Shown here: piece after piece, positions 1 through 4,843 of the stretch
Layout: each line of letters starts with the position of its first letter
Numbering within the stretch: the first letter of the stretch is position 1
Assembly (NCBI GenBank): GCA_007135435.1
Contig: SLIW01000275.1
Location: 1-5,560, forward strand
Origin: Natronomonas sp.
GTDB taxonomy: Archaea > Halobacteriota > Halobacteria > Halobacteriales > Haloarculaceae
Direction of reading: 5' to 3'
Length of the DNA: 5,560 nt
Notes under the pieces: model-generated
Databases searched by the model: none
What the model was told of the DNA's origin: nothing
Seen by the model: the letters and a program-made list of their open reading frames with translations, nothing else
Program-made: the position numbers and the translations under genes

Positions 1-207
1 AACGGCAAGCAGGTGACGGCCTTCTGTCCCGGCGACGGCGCCATCTCGTTCATCGACGAGCACGACGAGGTCACCATCGCCGGCATCGGCGGCGCGAAGG
101 GTCGCGCGATGGGCGACCTCTCGGGCGTGAACTACAAGGTCGAGAAGGTCAACGGCGTCTCCCTGCTCGAGCTCGTCCGCGGGAACGCGGAGAAGCCGGT
201 GCGATGA
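1..207 (+). CDS. rpsL: 30S ribosomal protein S12 (uS12), 3' part only
   Basis: This is the C-terminal 68 residues of ribosomal protein S12, which sits at the decoding centre of the small subunit. The reading frame is open from base 1 (first codon AAC, Asn) and ends at TGA 205-207; the N-terminal half lies outside the window. The visible part holds the family's conserved core: PGDGA, then [14 protein letters not shown], then GR-MGD-GVNYKV, then [10 protein letters not shown] and a basic EKPVR tail. This is the archaeal/eukaryotic form rather than the bacterial one. The S7 gene follows after 22 bases on the same strand, as in the archaeal operon that also carries RNA polymerase subunits and NusA. 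Identification rests on recognising the conserved motifs and is very secure; only the start is missing. Confidence 0.97.
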   Translation, partial: NGKQVTAFCPGDGAISFIDEHDEVTIAGIGGAKGRAMGDLSGVNYKVEKVNGVSLLELVRGNAEKPVR

Positions 208-218
208 CCATGGGCTCC

Positions 219-224
219 GAGGGA
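219..224 (+). promoter_or_regulatory. Ribosome binding site of rpsG
   Basis: GAGGGA lies five bases before the ATG at 230 and can pair with the anti-Shine-Dalgarno end of 16S rRNA. It supports the 230 start over the out-of-frame ATG at 210. The motif sits inside a short duplicated segment, so its origin may be duplication as much as selection. Confidence 0.5.
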
Positions 225-229
225 TACCG

Positions 230-841
230 ATGAGCTCCGAGGCACCGGATCCGGACGCGCCCGCCGAGGCCGACGAGGAGCGCGTCACGGCGAAGCTCTT
301 CGGCGAGTGGGAGGTCGACGACGTCGAGTACTCGGACCCCTCGATGCGCCGGTACATCACGGTGACGCCCATCGCCCACACGATGGGTCGCCACGCCGAC
401 AAGCAGTTCGAGAAGTCCGAGATCAGCATCGTCGAGCGGCTCATCAACCGCCTGATGCAGACCGAGGAGAACACCGGGAAGAAACAGCAGACGACCCGCA
501 TCGTCCGGGAGGCGTTCGACATCGTCCACGCTCGCACCGAGGAGAACCCGGTGCAGGTGCTCGTCCGGGCGGTCGAGAACGCCGGGCCGCGCGAGGAGAC
601 CGTCCGGCTGAAGTACGGCGGCATCTCGGTGCCGAAGGCCGTCGACGTCGGGCCACAGCGCCGGGTCGACCAGGCGCTGAAGTTCATCGCCCAGGGCACC
701 TACAACGCCTCGTTCAAGTCGGCGACGCCCGTCGAGGAGGCGCTGGCGAACCAGCTCATCGGCGCCGCCAACTACGACCGGCAGGCCTACCCCATCGGCC
801 AGAAGGAAGAACAGGAGCGCGTCGCCGCCGCGGCCCGCTGA
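230..841 (+). CDS. rpsG: 30S ribosomal protein S7 (uS7)
   Basis: This is a complete 203-residue archaeal S7, the protein that nucleates assembly of the 3' domain of 16S rRNA and lies at the head of the small subunit near the E-site tRNA. After an acidic, haloarchaea-like N-terminal tail (residues 1-20, rich in Glu, Asp and Pro) come conserved stretches: [10 protein letters not shown], a [10 protein letters not shown] segment, a [15 protein letters not shown] helix, then [27 protein letters not shown], and the [21 protein letters not shown] block, ending in [13 protein letters not shown]. Length is normal for the haloarchaeal family. The ATG at 230 follows the S12 stop by 22 bases with GAGGGA in the right place, so the two genes are very likely co-transcribed. 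The elongation factor EF-2 gene often follows S7 in archaea but is not next here; the next gene is an unrelated lipoprotein. Confidence 0.97.
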   Translation: MSSEAPDPDAPAEADEERVTAKLFGEWEVDDVEYSDPSMRRYITVTPIAHTMGRHADKQFEKSEISIVERLINRLMQTEENTGKKQQTTRIVREAFDIVHARTEENPVQVLVRAVENAGPREETVRLKYGGISVPKAVDVGPQRRVDQALKFIAQGTYNASFKSATPVEEALANQLIGAANYDRQAYPIGQKEEQERVAAAAR

Positions 842-871
842 ACGTCCTCGCGGACCCGTTCGCCGCCTCGA

Positions 872-910
872 CCTCCCCTTCCTTGCTGTTCTCCCGCGTT
901 CCGTCCTGTC
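872..910 (+). terminator. Pyrimidine-rich tract after rpsG, possible terminator
   Basis: About 30 bases past the rpsG stop comes a run that is almost all C and T, including CCCCTTCCTTGCTGTTCTCC. Archaeal RNA polymerase can terminate at T-rich stretches without a hairpin. Here the T content is modest and there is no T5 run or strong stem, so this is only a candidate for the end of the ribosomal operon transcript. Confidence 0.22.
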
Positions 911-960
911 GGCTCGCCCACGACGAGTGTGAGGCAGTCGTCTCGGTGCGAACCAGTACC

Positions 961-966
961 CTTTAG
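961..966 (+). promoter_or_regulatory. TATA-like element of the sugar dehydrogenase gene
   Basis: CTTTAG is centred about 26 bases before the ATG at 990, in otherwise GC-rich DNA. In haloarchaea the TATA box lies about 26-28 bases before the transcription start, so the RNA would begin at or next to the ATG. There is no Shine-Dalgarno motif just before the ATG, which agrees with a leaderless message and an independent promoter for this gene. Confidence 0.5.
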
Positions 967-989
967 CGGGCCGACGCGGACCGGCCGGT

Positions 990-2405
990 ATGCGACCGCG
1001 CCGCAGCCGGCGGTGGTTCCTCGCCGCCGTCGGGGCCGCCGGGACGCTGGGGATCGCCGGGTGTTTGGACCGACTTCCCGGCGCCGAAGAGGAGCCGACG
1101 CCGGCAGACCCCGACCCGGTCGACACGCCGTACGACCTCTCGGTCGACCACGACGTCGAGGCCTGGCCGCACTACGACCCCGACTGGGAGCCCCCGACCG
1201 ACTCGCCGCTCGACGCCGAGTACGCGGTCGAGACGGTGATCGAGAACTTCGAGGTGCCCTGGGACCTGGCGTTCGGCGAGAACGGCGAGCTGTTCGTCTC
1301 CGAGCGGATCGGCCGGATCACGCGGTACGACGCCGGCGAGCTGGAGGCGGTCGCCGAACCGGCGGACGTCATCGACCACGCGAGCTCGGTCGCGCCGGAC
1401 GCCGAGGGGGCCGACTGGTGGGGCGGCGGCAGCGAGGGCGGCCTGCTCGGACTCACCCTCCACCCGAATTACCCCGACGTGCCGGTCTGCTACGCGTTCT
1501 ACACCTACGAGGCCCGGCCACCGGACCCCGACGACGATGACGACGACGGCCTCTACGAGAACCGGCTGGTGCTGTACGACCTGGCCGACGGCAACGCCGA
1601 GACGGTCGTGATCGACGAGATCCCCGGCCACCGGATCGTCCACAACGGCTCGCGGATCGCGTTCGGCCCGCGGAACTACCTGTGGGTGACGACCGGCGAC
1701 GCCAACGAGGAGGCCCTCGCCGCCGACCTCTCGAGCCTCGCCGGGAAGCTCCTGCGACTGGAGCCCGACGGGACGGCGCCGGAGGACGCCCCCGAGTGGG
1801 AGGATCCGGCGTGGGACGACCCGCGGATCCACAGCATCGGCCACCGGAACGCCCAGGGGATCGCCTGGCTGCCCGACGGGACGACGCTCCTCACCGAGCA
1901 CGGTCCCCAGGCCCGCGACGAGCTCCAGGTCGCCGCGGCGGGCGAGGACCACGGCTGGCCGGACGTCCGCGGCGGGCCCGACGACGACTCCTACGGGCGC
2001 TACGGCGACCACGACGACGGCGTAACGCCCCCGCTCGTGAACACCGGCCCCGGCGAGACCTGGGCACCTTCAGGAGGCGTCTTCTACACCGGCGGGGAGG
2101 TCCCCGCGCTGCGCAACCGGCTGCTCGTCGGCGGGCTCATCTCCGAGCGGCTCTATGCCGTCTCCATCTTCCCGGGCGGGGAGGCCCCCGACATCGGCGG
2201 CGAGCGCTACGACGCCGACTGGCTGCACCCCGACTGGGACGCCGTCGTCCACGAACTGCTCGTCGGCGAGCTCGGCCGCATCCGCCACGTCGCACAGGCA
2301 CCCGACGGGACGCTCTACGCGATCACCTCGAACCGCGACGGCCGTAGCGAGGACTTCCCCGTCGAGGGCGACGACCGGCTCGTGCGGATCGTGCAGAACG
2401 GGTAG
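990..2405 (+). CDS. Tat-exported lipoprotein, PQQ-dependent aldose (glucose/sorbosone) dehydrogenase family
   Basis: This 471-residue protein is predicted to oxidise aldose sugars at the outer face of the membrane with pyrroloquinoline quinone as cofactor. Seen: a twin-arginine motif SRRWFL (residues 6-11), a hydrophobic stretch, and a lipobox IAGC with Cys25, so it should be Tat-exported and lipid-anchored. Residues 26-75 are an acidic, Pro-rich linker. The six-bladed beta-propeller of the GSDH family follows, with conserved pieces in order: FEVPWDLAF (87-95), SERIGRI (104-110), GGLLGLTLHPNY (150-161), a probable catalytic His218 in HNGSRIAFGP, TTGDAN, GKLLRL, GHRNAQG (284-290), EHGPQARDEL (303-312), HGWP, APSGGVFY (359-366) and a closing APDGTLYAITSNRDGR blade. 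A run of six Asp (181-186) is an unusual acidic loop. Start ATG 990 fits both the signal peptide and the TATA-like element. Family assignment is firm; exact substrate and cofactor loading are inferred. Confidence 0.88.
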   Translation: MRPRRSRRWFLAAVGAAGTLGIAGCLDRLPGAEEEPTPADPDPVDTPYDLSVDHDVEAWPHYDPDWEPPTDSPLDAEYAVETVIENFEVPWDLAFGENGELFVSERIGRITRYDAGELEAVAEPADVIDHASSVAPDAEGADWWGGGSEGGLLGLTLHPNYPDVPVCYAFYTYEARPPDPDDDDDDGLYENRLVLYDLADGNAETVVIDEIPGHRIVHNGSRIAFGPRNYLWVTTGDANEEALAADLSSLAGKLLRLEPDGTAPEDAPEWEDPAWDDPRIHSIGHRNAQGIAWLPDGTTLLTEHGPQARDELQVAAAGEDHGWPDVRGGPDDDSYGRYGDHDDGVTPPLVNTGPGETWAPSGGVFYTGGEVPALRNRLLVGGLISERLYAVSIFPGGEAPDIGGERYDADWLHPDWDAVVHELLVGELGRIRHVAQAPDGTLYAITSNRDGRSEDFPVEGDDRLVRIVQNG

Positions 2406-2420
2406 GCGACTCACTACCCG
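2399..2420 (+). terminator. Stem-loop over the dehydrogenase stop codon
   Basis: CGGGTAG (2399-2405, containing the TAG stop) pairs perfectly with CTACCCG (2414-2420) across an 8-base loop, GCGACTCA. A pyrimidine-rich stretch (TCTCTCTGCCCCT) follows at about 2428-2440. It could be a transcript end or an RNA-stabilising hairpin. There is no true T-run, so the terminator role is tentative. Confidence 0.4.
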
Positions 2421-2483
2421 CTGGCGGTCTCTCTGCCCCTGGCGATCCGAGATGCGTTCGTACGCCCCCGACACAACGTTGAA

Positions 2484-2502
2484 GTATTACAGATGGTATT
2501 AC
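2484..2502 (+). promoter_or_regulatory. Promoter/operator of the toxin-antitoxin operon
   Basis: The segment GTATTAC (2484-2490), five bases AGATG, then GTATTAC again (2496-2502) stands out as AT-rich in GC-rich DNA. Each 7-mer is itself a palindrome about its central T. The copies start 12 bases apart, about one helical turn, so both face the same side of the DNA. The first overlaps the expected TATA position (about 20-25 bases before the ATG at 2509) and the second covers the start-site region. AbrB-fold antitoxins usually bind such sites and repress their own operon, so autoregulation is inferred. Further upstream lies the palindrome CAACGTTG (2474-2481). Confidence 0.6.
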
Positions 2503-2508
2503 CCTAAC

Positions 2509-2769
2509 ATGAGCACGTCGACTCGCATCACGGAGAAGGGACAGGCCACGATCCCGAAGGAGCTCCGTGAGAAGTACGATCTCGAGCCGGGTGACGAGGT
2601 CCTCTGGATGGACACCGACGACGGGATCGTCGTGAAGAAGCGCACCCGAACCGGCGGCCGCGGGATGCTCGTCCCCGATGACGTCTCTGACGAGAAGCGG
2701 GAGGCGGTCGCAGAAGAACTCGACGACCGCATCCGAAATCGCCGGGAGCGGAACTACGAGGAGCGCTAG
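2509..2769 (+). CDS. AbrB/MazE/SpoVT-fold antitoxin (VapB-like)
   Basis: This is an 86-residue protein. Residues 3-46 form a swapped-hairpin AbrB-type DNA-binding domain: TRITEKGQATIPKELREKY, LEPGDEVLW, then a GIVVKKR strand. The phrase GQATIPKELR is the hallmark of the family. The C-terminal part (about 56-86, PDDVSDEKREAVAEELDDRI and a charged tail) is a predicted helix, the usual toxin-binding arm. The start ATG 2509 puts the domain at the very N-terminus and lies just after the operator-like promoter; the frame stays open far upstream, but that part reads as shadow of the dehydrogenase gene. The PIN-domain toxin begins one base after this stop. Expected job: bind and block the toxin's active site and repress the operon together with it. 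Family is secure; partner specificity is inferred from the arrangement. Confidence 0.88.
   Translation: MSTSTRITEKGQATIPKELREKYDLEPGDEVLWMDTDDGIVVKKRTRTGGRGMLVPDDVSDEKREAVAEELDDRIRNRRERNYEER
2758..2763 (+). promoter_or_regulatory. Shine-Dalgarno site that selects the TTG start of the toxin
   Basis: GAGGAG lies at the end of the antitoxin gene, seven bases before TTG 2771, an ideal spacing. No ATG or GTG exists in the toxin frame near this point, so this site supports the TTG start and suggests tightly coupled translation from the antitoxin gene. Confidence 0.65.
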
Positions 2770-2770
2770 C

Positions 2771-3178
2771 TTGGCCACCTACACCGCCGACGCCGTCGCG
2801 CTCCTCGTCTATCTCGTCGATGCCCTTCCGGTACCGGCGGACCGGGCGTTCACGGAAGCCGAAGCAGGGGAATCGGTGATCCACGCCCCGGGGACGGCTC
2901 TCGCAGAAGTCCTCTATTCTGTCTCGCGGGACAAAGATGTCCGTGGAGTTACGCTGGATGGCACACCGGAAGACGCCAGACGGGCACTGATCGAGGACGG
3001 CCCGGTCTCGCTGTCCCCCGTCGACGGGGACGTACTCGTCGAGTACGCATCGCTCGTGAACGAGTTCAACATCCACGATGGCCTGGTCGTCGCCAGCCAC
3101 CGTGCCAGGGGGACGGACGCGATCATCACGACGGACGGGACCATCCACGACGCTGGAATCGAGACCATCTGGTCCTGA
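2771..3178 (+). CDS. vapC: PIN-domain ribonuclease toxin (VapC-like)
   Basis: This is a 135-residue PIN-domain protein, probably the toxin of the pair: a Mg2+-dependent endoribonuclease that cuts cellular RNA when free of antitoxin. The four acidic residues of the PIN active site are visible: Asp7 in YTADAVALLVYL, Glu46 in GTALAEVLYSV, Asp103 in IHDGLVVASH and Asp122 in ITTDGTI. Length and spacing match VapC proteins. The start is taken as TTG 2771: it places the first beta strand at residues 3-6 as usual, it has a GAGGAG site seven bases upstream, and it follows the antitoxin stop by one base. Translating from the ATG at 2678 would add 31 residues overlapping the antitoxin gene that do not look like a PIN N-terminus. 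The RNA target cannot be told from sequence. Confidence 0.86.
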   Translation: MATYTADAVALLVYLVDALPVPADRAFTEAEAGESVIHAPGTALAEVLYSVSRDKDVRGVTLDGTPEDARRALIEDGPVSLSPVDGDVLVEYASLVNEFNIHDGLVVASHRARGTDAIITTDGTIHDAGIETIWS

Positions 3179-3212
3179 CCCGGCGGAGGGAACGCCTCCT
3201 CCTCGATCGAAC

Positions 3213-3307
3213 GGCCGCCGCCTCGCCGCATCAGTCAGCCGCCGCCTCGCCGGACCAGTCGGCCGCCGCTCACCTGACTAGTCGGCCGCCGCCTCGTCGG
3301 TCCCGAC
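3213..3307. repeat. Four imperfect tandem repeats of about 24 bp at the 3' end of the minus-strand gene
   Basis: Units are 3213-3236, 3237-3260, 3261-3283 (23 bp, most diverged) and 3284-3307. Each opens with (G/A)GCCGCCGC; the first two share GCCGCCGCCTCGCCG and the first three end in AGTC. Read on the minus strand, the unit corresponds to the end of the neighbouring gene (GAGGCGGCGGC-GAC plus stop). Unit 4 covers the true C-terminal codons DEAAAD, and unit 2 again spells EAAAD followed by TGA. The array therefore looks like repeated duplication of the gene's tail into the convergent spacer. Confidence 0.75.
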
Positions 3308-4030
3308 GTACGCCCGCGTCGCGTCCACCAGGACCTTCCGGTACTCGGACTCGTCGGGGTCGGCCGCGAGCGACCGGAAGCGCTCCTTGAACGCCGACAG
3401 CCCCACCTCCGGGGCGTCCGTCGCCGCGGCGTCGGCCAGGTCGTAGAGCCGGTGGTCGGCGCCGATCGCCCCGTGGCGCTCGAGGAGGGCGAGGGCGAAT
3501 GCGGCGTTCACGGCCGTGATCTCCGGGTCCGCCGCGTCCGTCCACCGCCGCCAGCCGCCGGGCGAGGCCGGCGGCGAGTCGGCCAGGGCGCTCGCCAGCG
3601 ACGACTCCATGAAGGCGACCAGCTTCCCGGTCGGACCGATGTCGAGGGTGATGTCGTCGGCGTAGATGTCCTTCATGTGGTTGGCGATCTGGTAGCAGTG
3701 GGCCAGCTTCCGGCGCTCGACGCTCCGGCCCGCCAGCGCGAGGAACAGCGCCTCCTCGGTCGACTGGAGGTGGGAGGGGTGGCCCTCCTCGTAGCGCGCC
3801 ATGTGGGCGAACTCGTGGAGGGCGAGCTCGCGGGCCATCGCCGAGGTCGCCGCCCGCCGCGAGACCACCAGCTCGTGGCGGTCGTCGTAGTGGCCGGCGA
3901 GGGTCCGCTCGTCGGGGTCCTCGCGGACCCGCACGACCACCGGGAGCTCGAGGTCGTACTCGGTGGCGAGGAGGTCCCGGGCGGACAGAAAGGGCTCGGC
4001 CGGCCCACGGCCCGTCACGCGCACGTCCAT
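3278..4030 (-). CDS. Putative HExxH zinc metalloprotease, uncharacterised haloarchaeal family
   Basis: This is a 250-residue protein with no signal peptide or membrane segment, so probably cytoplasmic. The key feature is LALHEFAHMARY (residues 69-80): HEFAH at 72-76 is a zinc-binding HExxH motif on a predicted helix. A later helix, STEEALFLALAGR (90-102), offers Glu92 or Glu93 as third ligand, as in gluzincin-type peptidases. A striking segment, CYQIANHMKDIYADDITLD (112-130), is rich in polar and metal-binding-type residues and may complete the active site. The C-terminal half is helical and ends in DEAAAD, a sequence repeated in the DNA beyond the stop. From memory it resembles the haloarchaeal family DUF5781, but I could not verify this. 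ATG 4030 is supported by an upstream TATA-like element. It converges on the toxin gene, 99 bases apart. Protease activity is inferred from the motif alone; the substrate is unknown. Confidence 0.75.
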   Translation of the reverse strand: MDVRVTGRGPAEPFLSARDLLATEYDLELPVVVRVREDPDERTLAGHYDDRHELVVSRRAATSAMARELALHEFAHMARYEEGHPSHLQSTEEALFLALAGRSVERRKLAHCYQIANHMKDIYADDITLDIGPTGKLVAFMESSLASALADSPPASPGGWRRWTDAADPEITAVNAAFALALLERHGAIGADHRLYDLADAAATDAPEVGLSAFKERFRSLAADPDESEYRKVLVDATRAYVGTDEAAAD

Positions 4031-4055
4031 GTCGGTCGATACGAGGTGCGGACGG

Positions 4056-4069
4056 CGTTTACGCTTTAC
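4056..4069 (-). promoter_or_regulatory. TATA-like promoter of the metalloprotease-like gene
   Basis: On the minus strand this reads GTAAAGCGTAAACG. The GTAAAC element lies 27-32 bases before the ATG at 4030, the place expected for a haloarchaeal TATA box of a leaderless or nearly leaderless message. The sequence right before the ATG has no Shine-Dalgarno motif. A second, similar GTAAAG lies seven bases further upstream and could be part of the upstream recognition element. Confidence 0.5.
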
Positions 4070-4090
4070 GCCCGACCTTTTTCTTCGTCG

Positions 4091-4129
4091 GGTTCGCGGG
4101 CGCGACCCACAAGTCGCGCCCCGCGAACC
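4091..4129. repeat. GC-rich inverted repeat (hairpin 2)
   Basis: The left arm at 4091-4106 (GGTTCGCGGGCGCGAC) pairs with the right arm at 4113-4129 (GTCGCGCCCCGCGAACC), with one bulged base on the right arm and a 6-base loop. This gives about 16 base pairs, almost all G-C. It lies just upstream of the metalloprotease promoter, between that promoter and the terminator-like hairpin at 4156-4200. On the minus strand it is preceded by a short T5 run. It does not look like tRNA. It may act as a transcript end, an insulator or an RNA element. Confidence 0.6.
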
Positions 4130-4149
4130 TCTCCTCGAAAAATCTCGAC

Positions 4150-4200
4150 CAAAAAACGCGACTCGGCGAGCGCGCTGACGCGTCGCTCGCCGAGTCGCGT
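4150..4200 (-). terminator. Strong intrinsic-terminator-like hairpin with T6 tract (hairpin 1)
   Basis: ACGCGACTCGGCGAGCG (4156-4172) and CGCTCGCCGAGTCGCGT (4184-4200) are perfect 17-base inverted copies. CGC 4173-4175 and GCG 4180-4182 can add three pairs, leaving a TGAC loop. Read on the minus strand, the stem is followed at once by T6 (A6 at 4151-4156 on the plus strand; its last base is the end of the stem), and a T5 run follows about 13 bases later. This is the layout of a factor-independent terminator for transcription running leftward. No convincing minus-strand gene lies to its right, so what it ends is unknown. It could instead shield the metalloprotease promoter from read-through. 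Confidence 0.6.
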
Positions 4201-4206
4201 GGAATA

Positions 4207-4560
4207 GCGTGGCGCGACCGAAGGGAGCCTTGAACTGCGTGGCGCGACGTTTCGAGGTTCGGAGCGATTGGCGCTGTTCGGAGCGACCGAAGGGAGCGAG
4301 AACCTCAAGACGTGAACGGCGAACGGTAGCGAGACGCGAACGAAGTGAGTGTCTCGAACAGTCGAACGGCGAGCGAAACGAGCCGTGAGACGAGTGAGCC
4401 GTGAGCGACCGCAGGGAGCGCCACGTGATGGTGAACGGCGACCGAAGAGAGCCGTTGGCGGCATGGTGCTACGGCGGGGAGCGCCGCAGTGAGCGAGCGA
4501 GGGTCGGAGTCAGGGCGAGACGCTCATTGCGAACGACAGACGCAGTGAGGCGTGAACGAG
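4207..4560. repeat. Field of degenerate short repeats, consensus GCGANCGNAGNGAGCG
   Basis: About eight diverged copies fill this gene-free stretch: 4214-4228, 4283-4297 (both exactly GCGACCGAAGGGAGC), 4319-4333, 4336-4349, 4369-4383, 4405-4420, 4438-4453 and 4481-4495. Other local duplications are GCGTGGCGCGAC at 4207 and 4237 (30 bases apart) and GTTCGGAGCGA at 4257 and 4276. Inverted pairs occur too: GAGGTTC 4254-4260 with GAACCTC 4299-4305, and CGAGAC 4330-4335 with GTCTCG 4351-4356. The plus strand is strongly purine-biased. Similar GCGACCGAAGGGAGCG-type runs are common between haloarchaeal genes. An open minus-strand frame here (4464 to 4066) is Arg/Ser-rich and looks like a by-product of the repeats. 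Confidence 0.6.
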
Positions 4561-4742
4561 GTGAATCTAAAAGCATGTGACTGGACCGTGTGTATCGACT
4601 CGGTGCCTCTCGTCCGGATGTTACCCGCCGGACCGGAAAGGAGGACTGCGTCCCGCTCCGCGAGAGGTCAATCCCGGGGATGGCGGAGCCACCATGATAC
4701 TTGTCCTATCCTGTGTGCGCGATCCGCCAGACCCCCGTAGTG
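4561..4742. other. Gene-free leader region, no supported gene
   Basis: This stretch lies between the repeat field and the moxR promoter. The only notable items are an AT-rich TATA-like run (ATCTAAAAG, 4565-4573) and two weak inverted repeats: GTCCGG 4612-4617 with CCGGAC 4628-4633, and GCTCCGC 4655-4661 with GCGGAGC 4683-4689 (21-base loop). A 62-codon GTG-started frame (4552-4740) has no recognisable domain, is Arg/Ser-rich and has no good start signal, so I do not call it. I recognise no RNA gene here. Confidence 0.5.
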
Positions 4743-4748
4743 CTTACG
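4743..4748 (+). promoter_or_regulatory. Possible TATA-like element upstream of moxR
   Basis: CTTACG is centred about 28 bases before the ATG at 4773, and resembles the CGTTTACG and CTTTAG elements before the other genes in this window. Transcription would start near 4773, giving moxR a leader of about 70 bases if it starts at 4844. An alternative element, TTCTACA (4817-4823), is about 24 bases before the 4844 ATG and would make that start leaderless. Confidence 0.3.
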
Positions 4749-4843
4749 TCCTTCGAGTTCGTGTGTCGACCAATGAGAACCACCGTCGGAGGACCGCCAG
4801 CGGACGGATGCCGCGATTCTACACCGCTTCGGTCGATCCATCG

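Noticed and set aside
149..1126. 325-codon open frame on the minus strand over rpsG
   Set aside because: It is antisense to two certain ribosomal genes, Arg/Gly-rich and without domains; long antisense frames are normal in GC-rich DNA.
963..2012. 349-codon open frame on the minus strand over the dehydrogenase gene
   Set aside because: The opposite strand encodes a clear GSDH protein with signal peptide; this frame is Val/Arg-rich without recognisable motifs.
2678..2770. N-terminal extension of the PIN toxin from ATG 2678
   Set aside because: The extra 31 residues come from the antitoxin gene in another frame and do not resemble a PIN domain; TTG 2771 fits better.
4066..4464. 132-codon minus-strand frame in the repeat region
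   Set aside because: It is low-complexity Arg/Ser-rich sequence that runs through both hairpins and the repeats and overlaps the promoter of the metalloprotease-like gene.
4207..4560. CRISPR array
   Set aside because: Repeats are short, diverged and irregularly spaced, with no uniform spacers and no cas genes nearby.
4621..4700. RNase P, SRP or tRNA-like gene
   Set aside because: Some phrases (GGAAAGGAGGACTGCG) looked RNA-like, but no cloverleaf or conserved core could be built.
4552..4740. 62-codon GTG-started plus-strand frame
   Set aside because: It has no domain, a biased Arg/Ser composition, no good ribosome binding site and atypical codon use.
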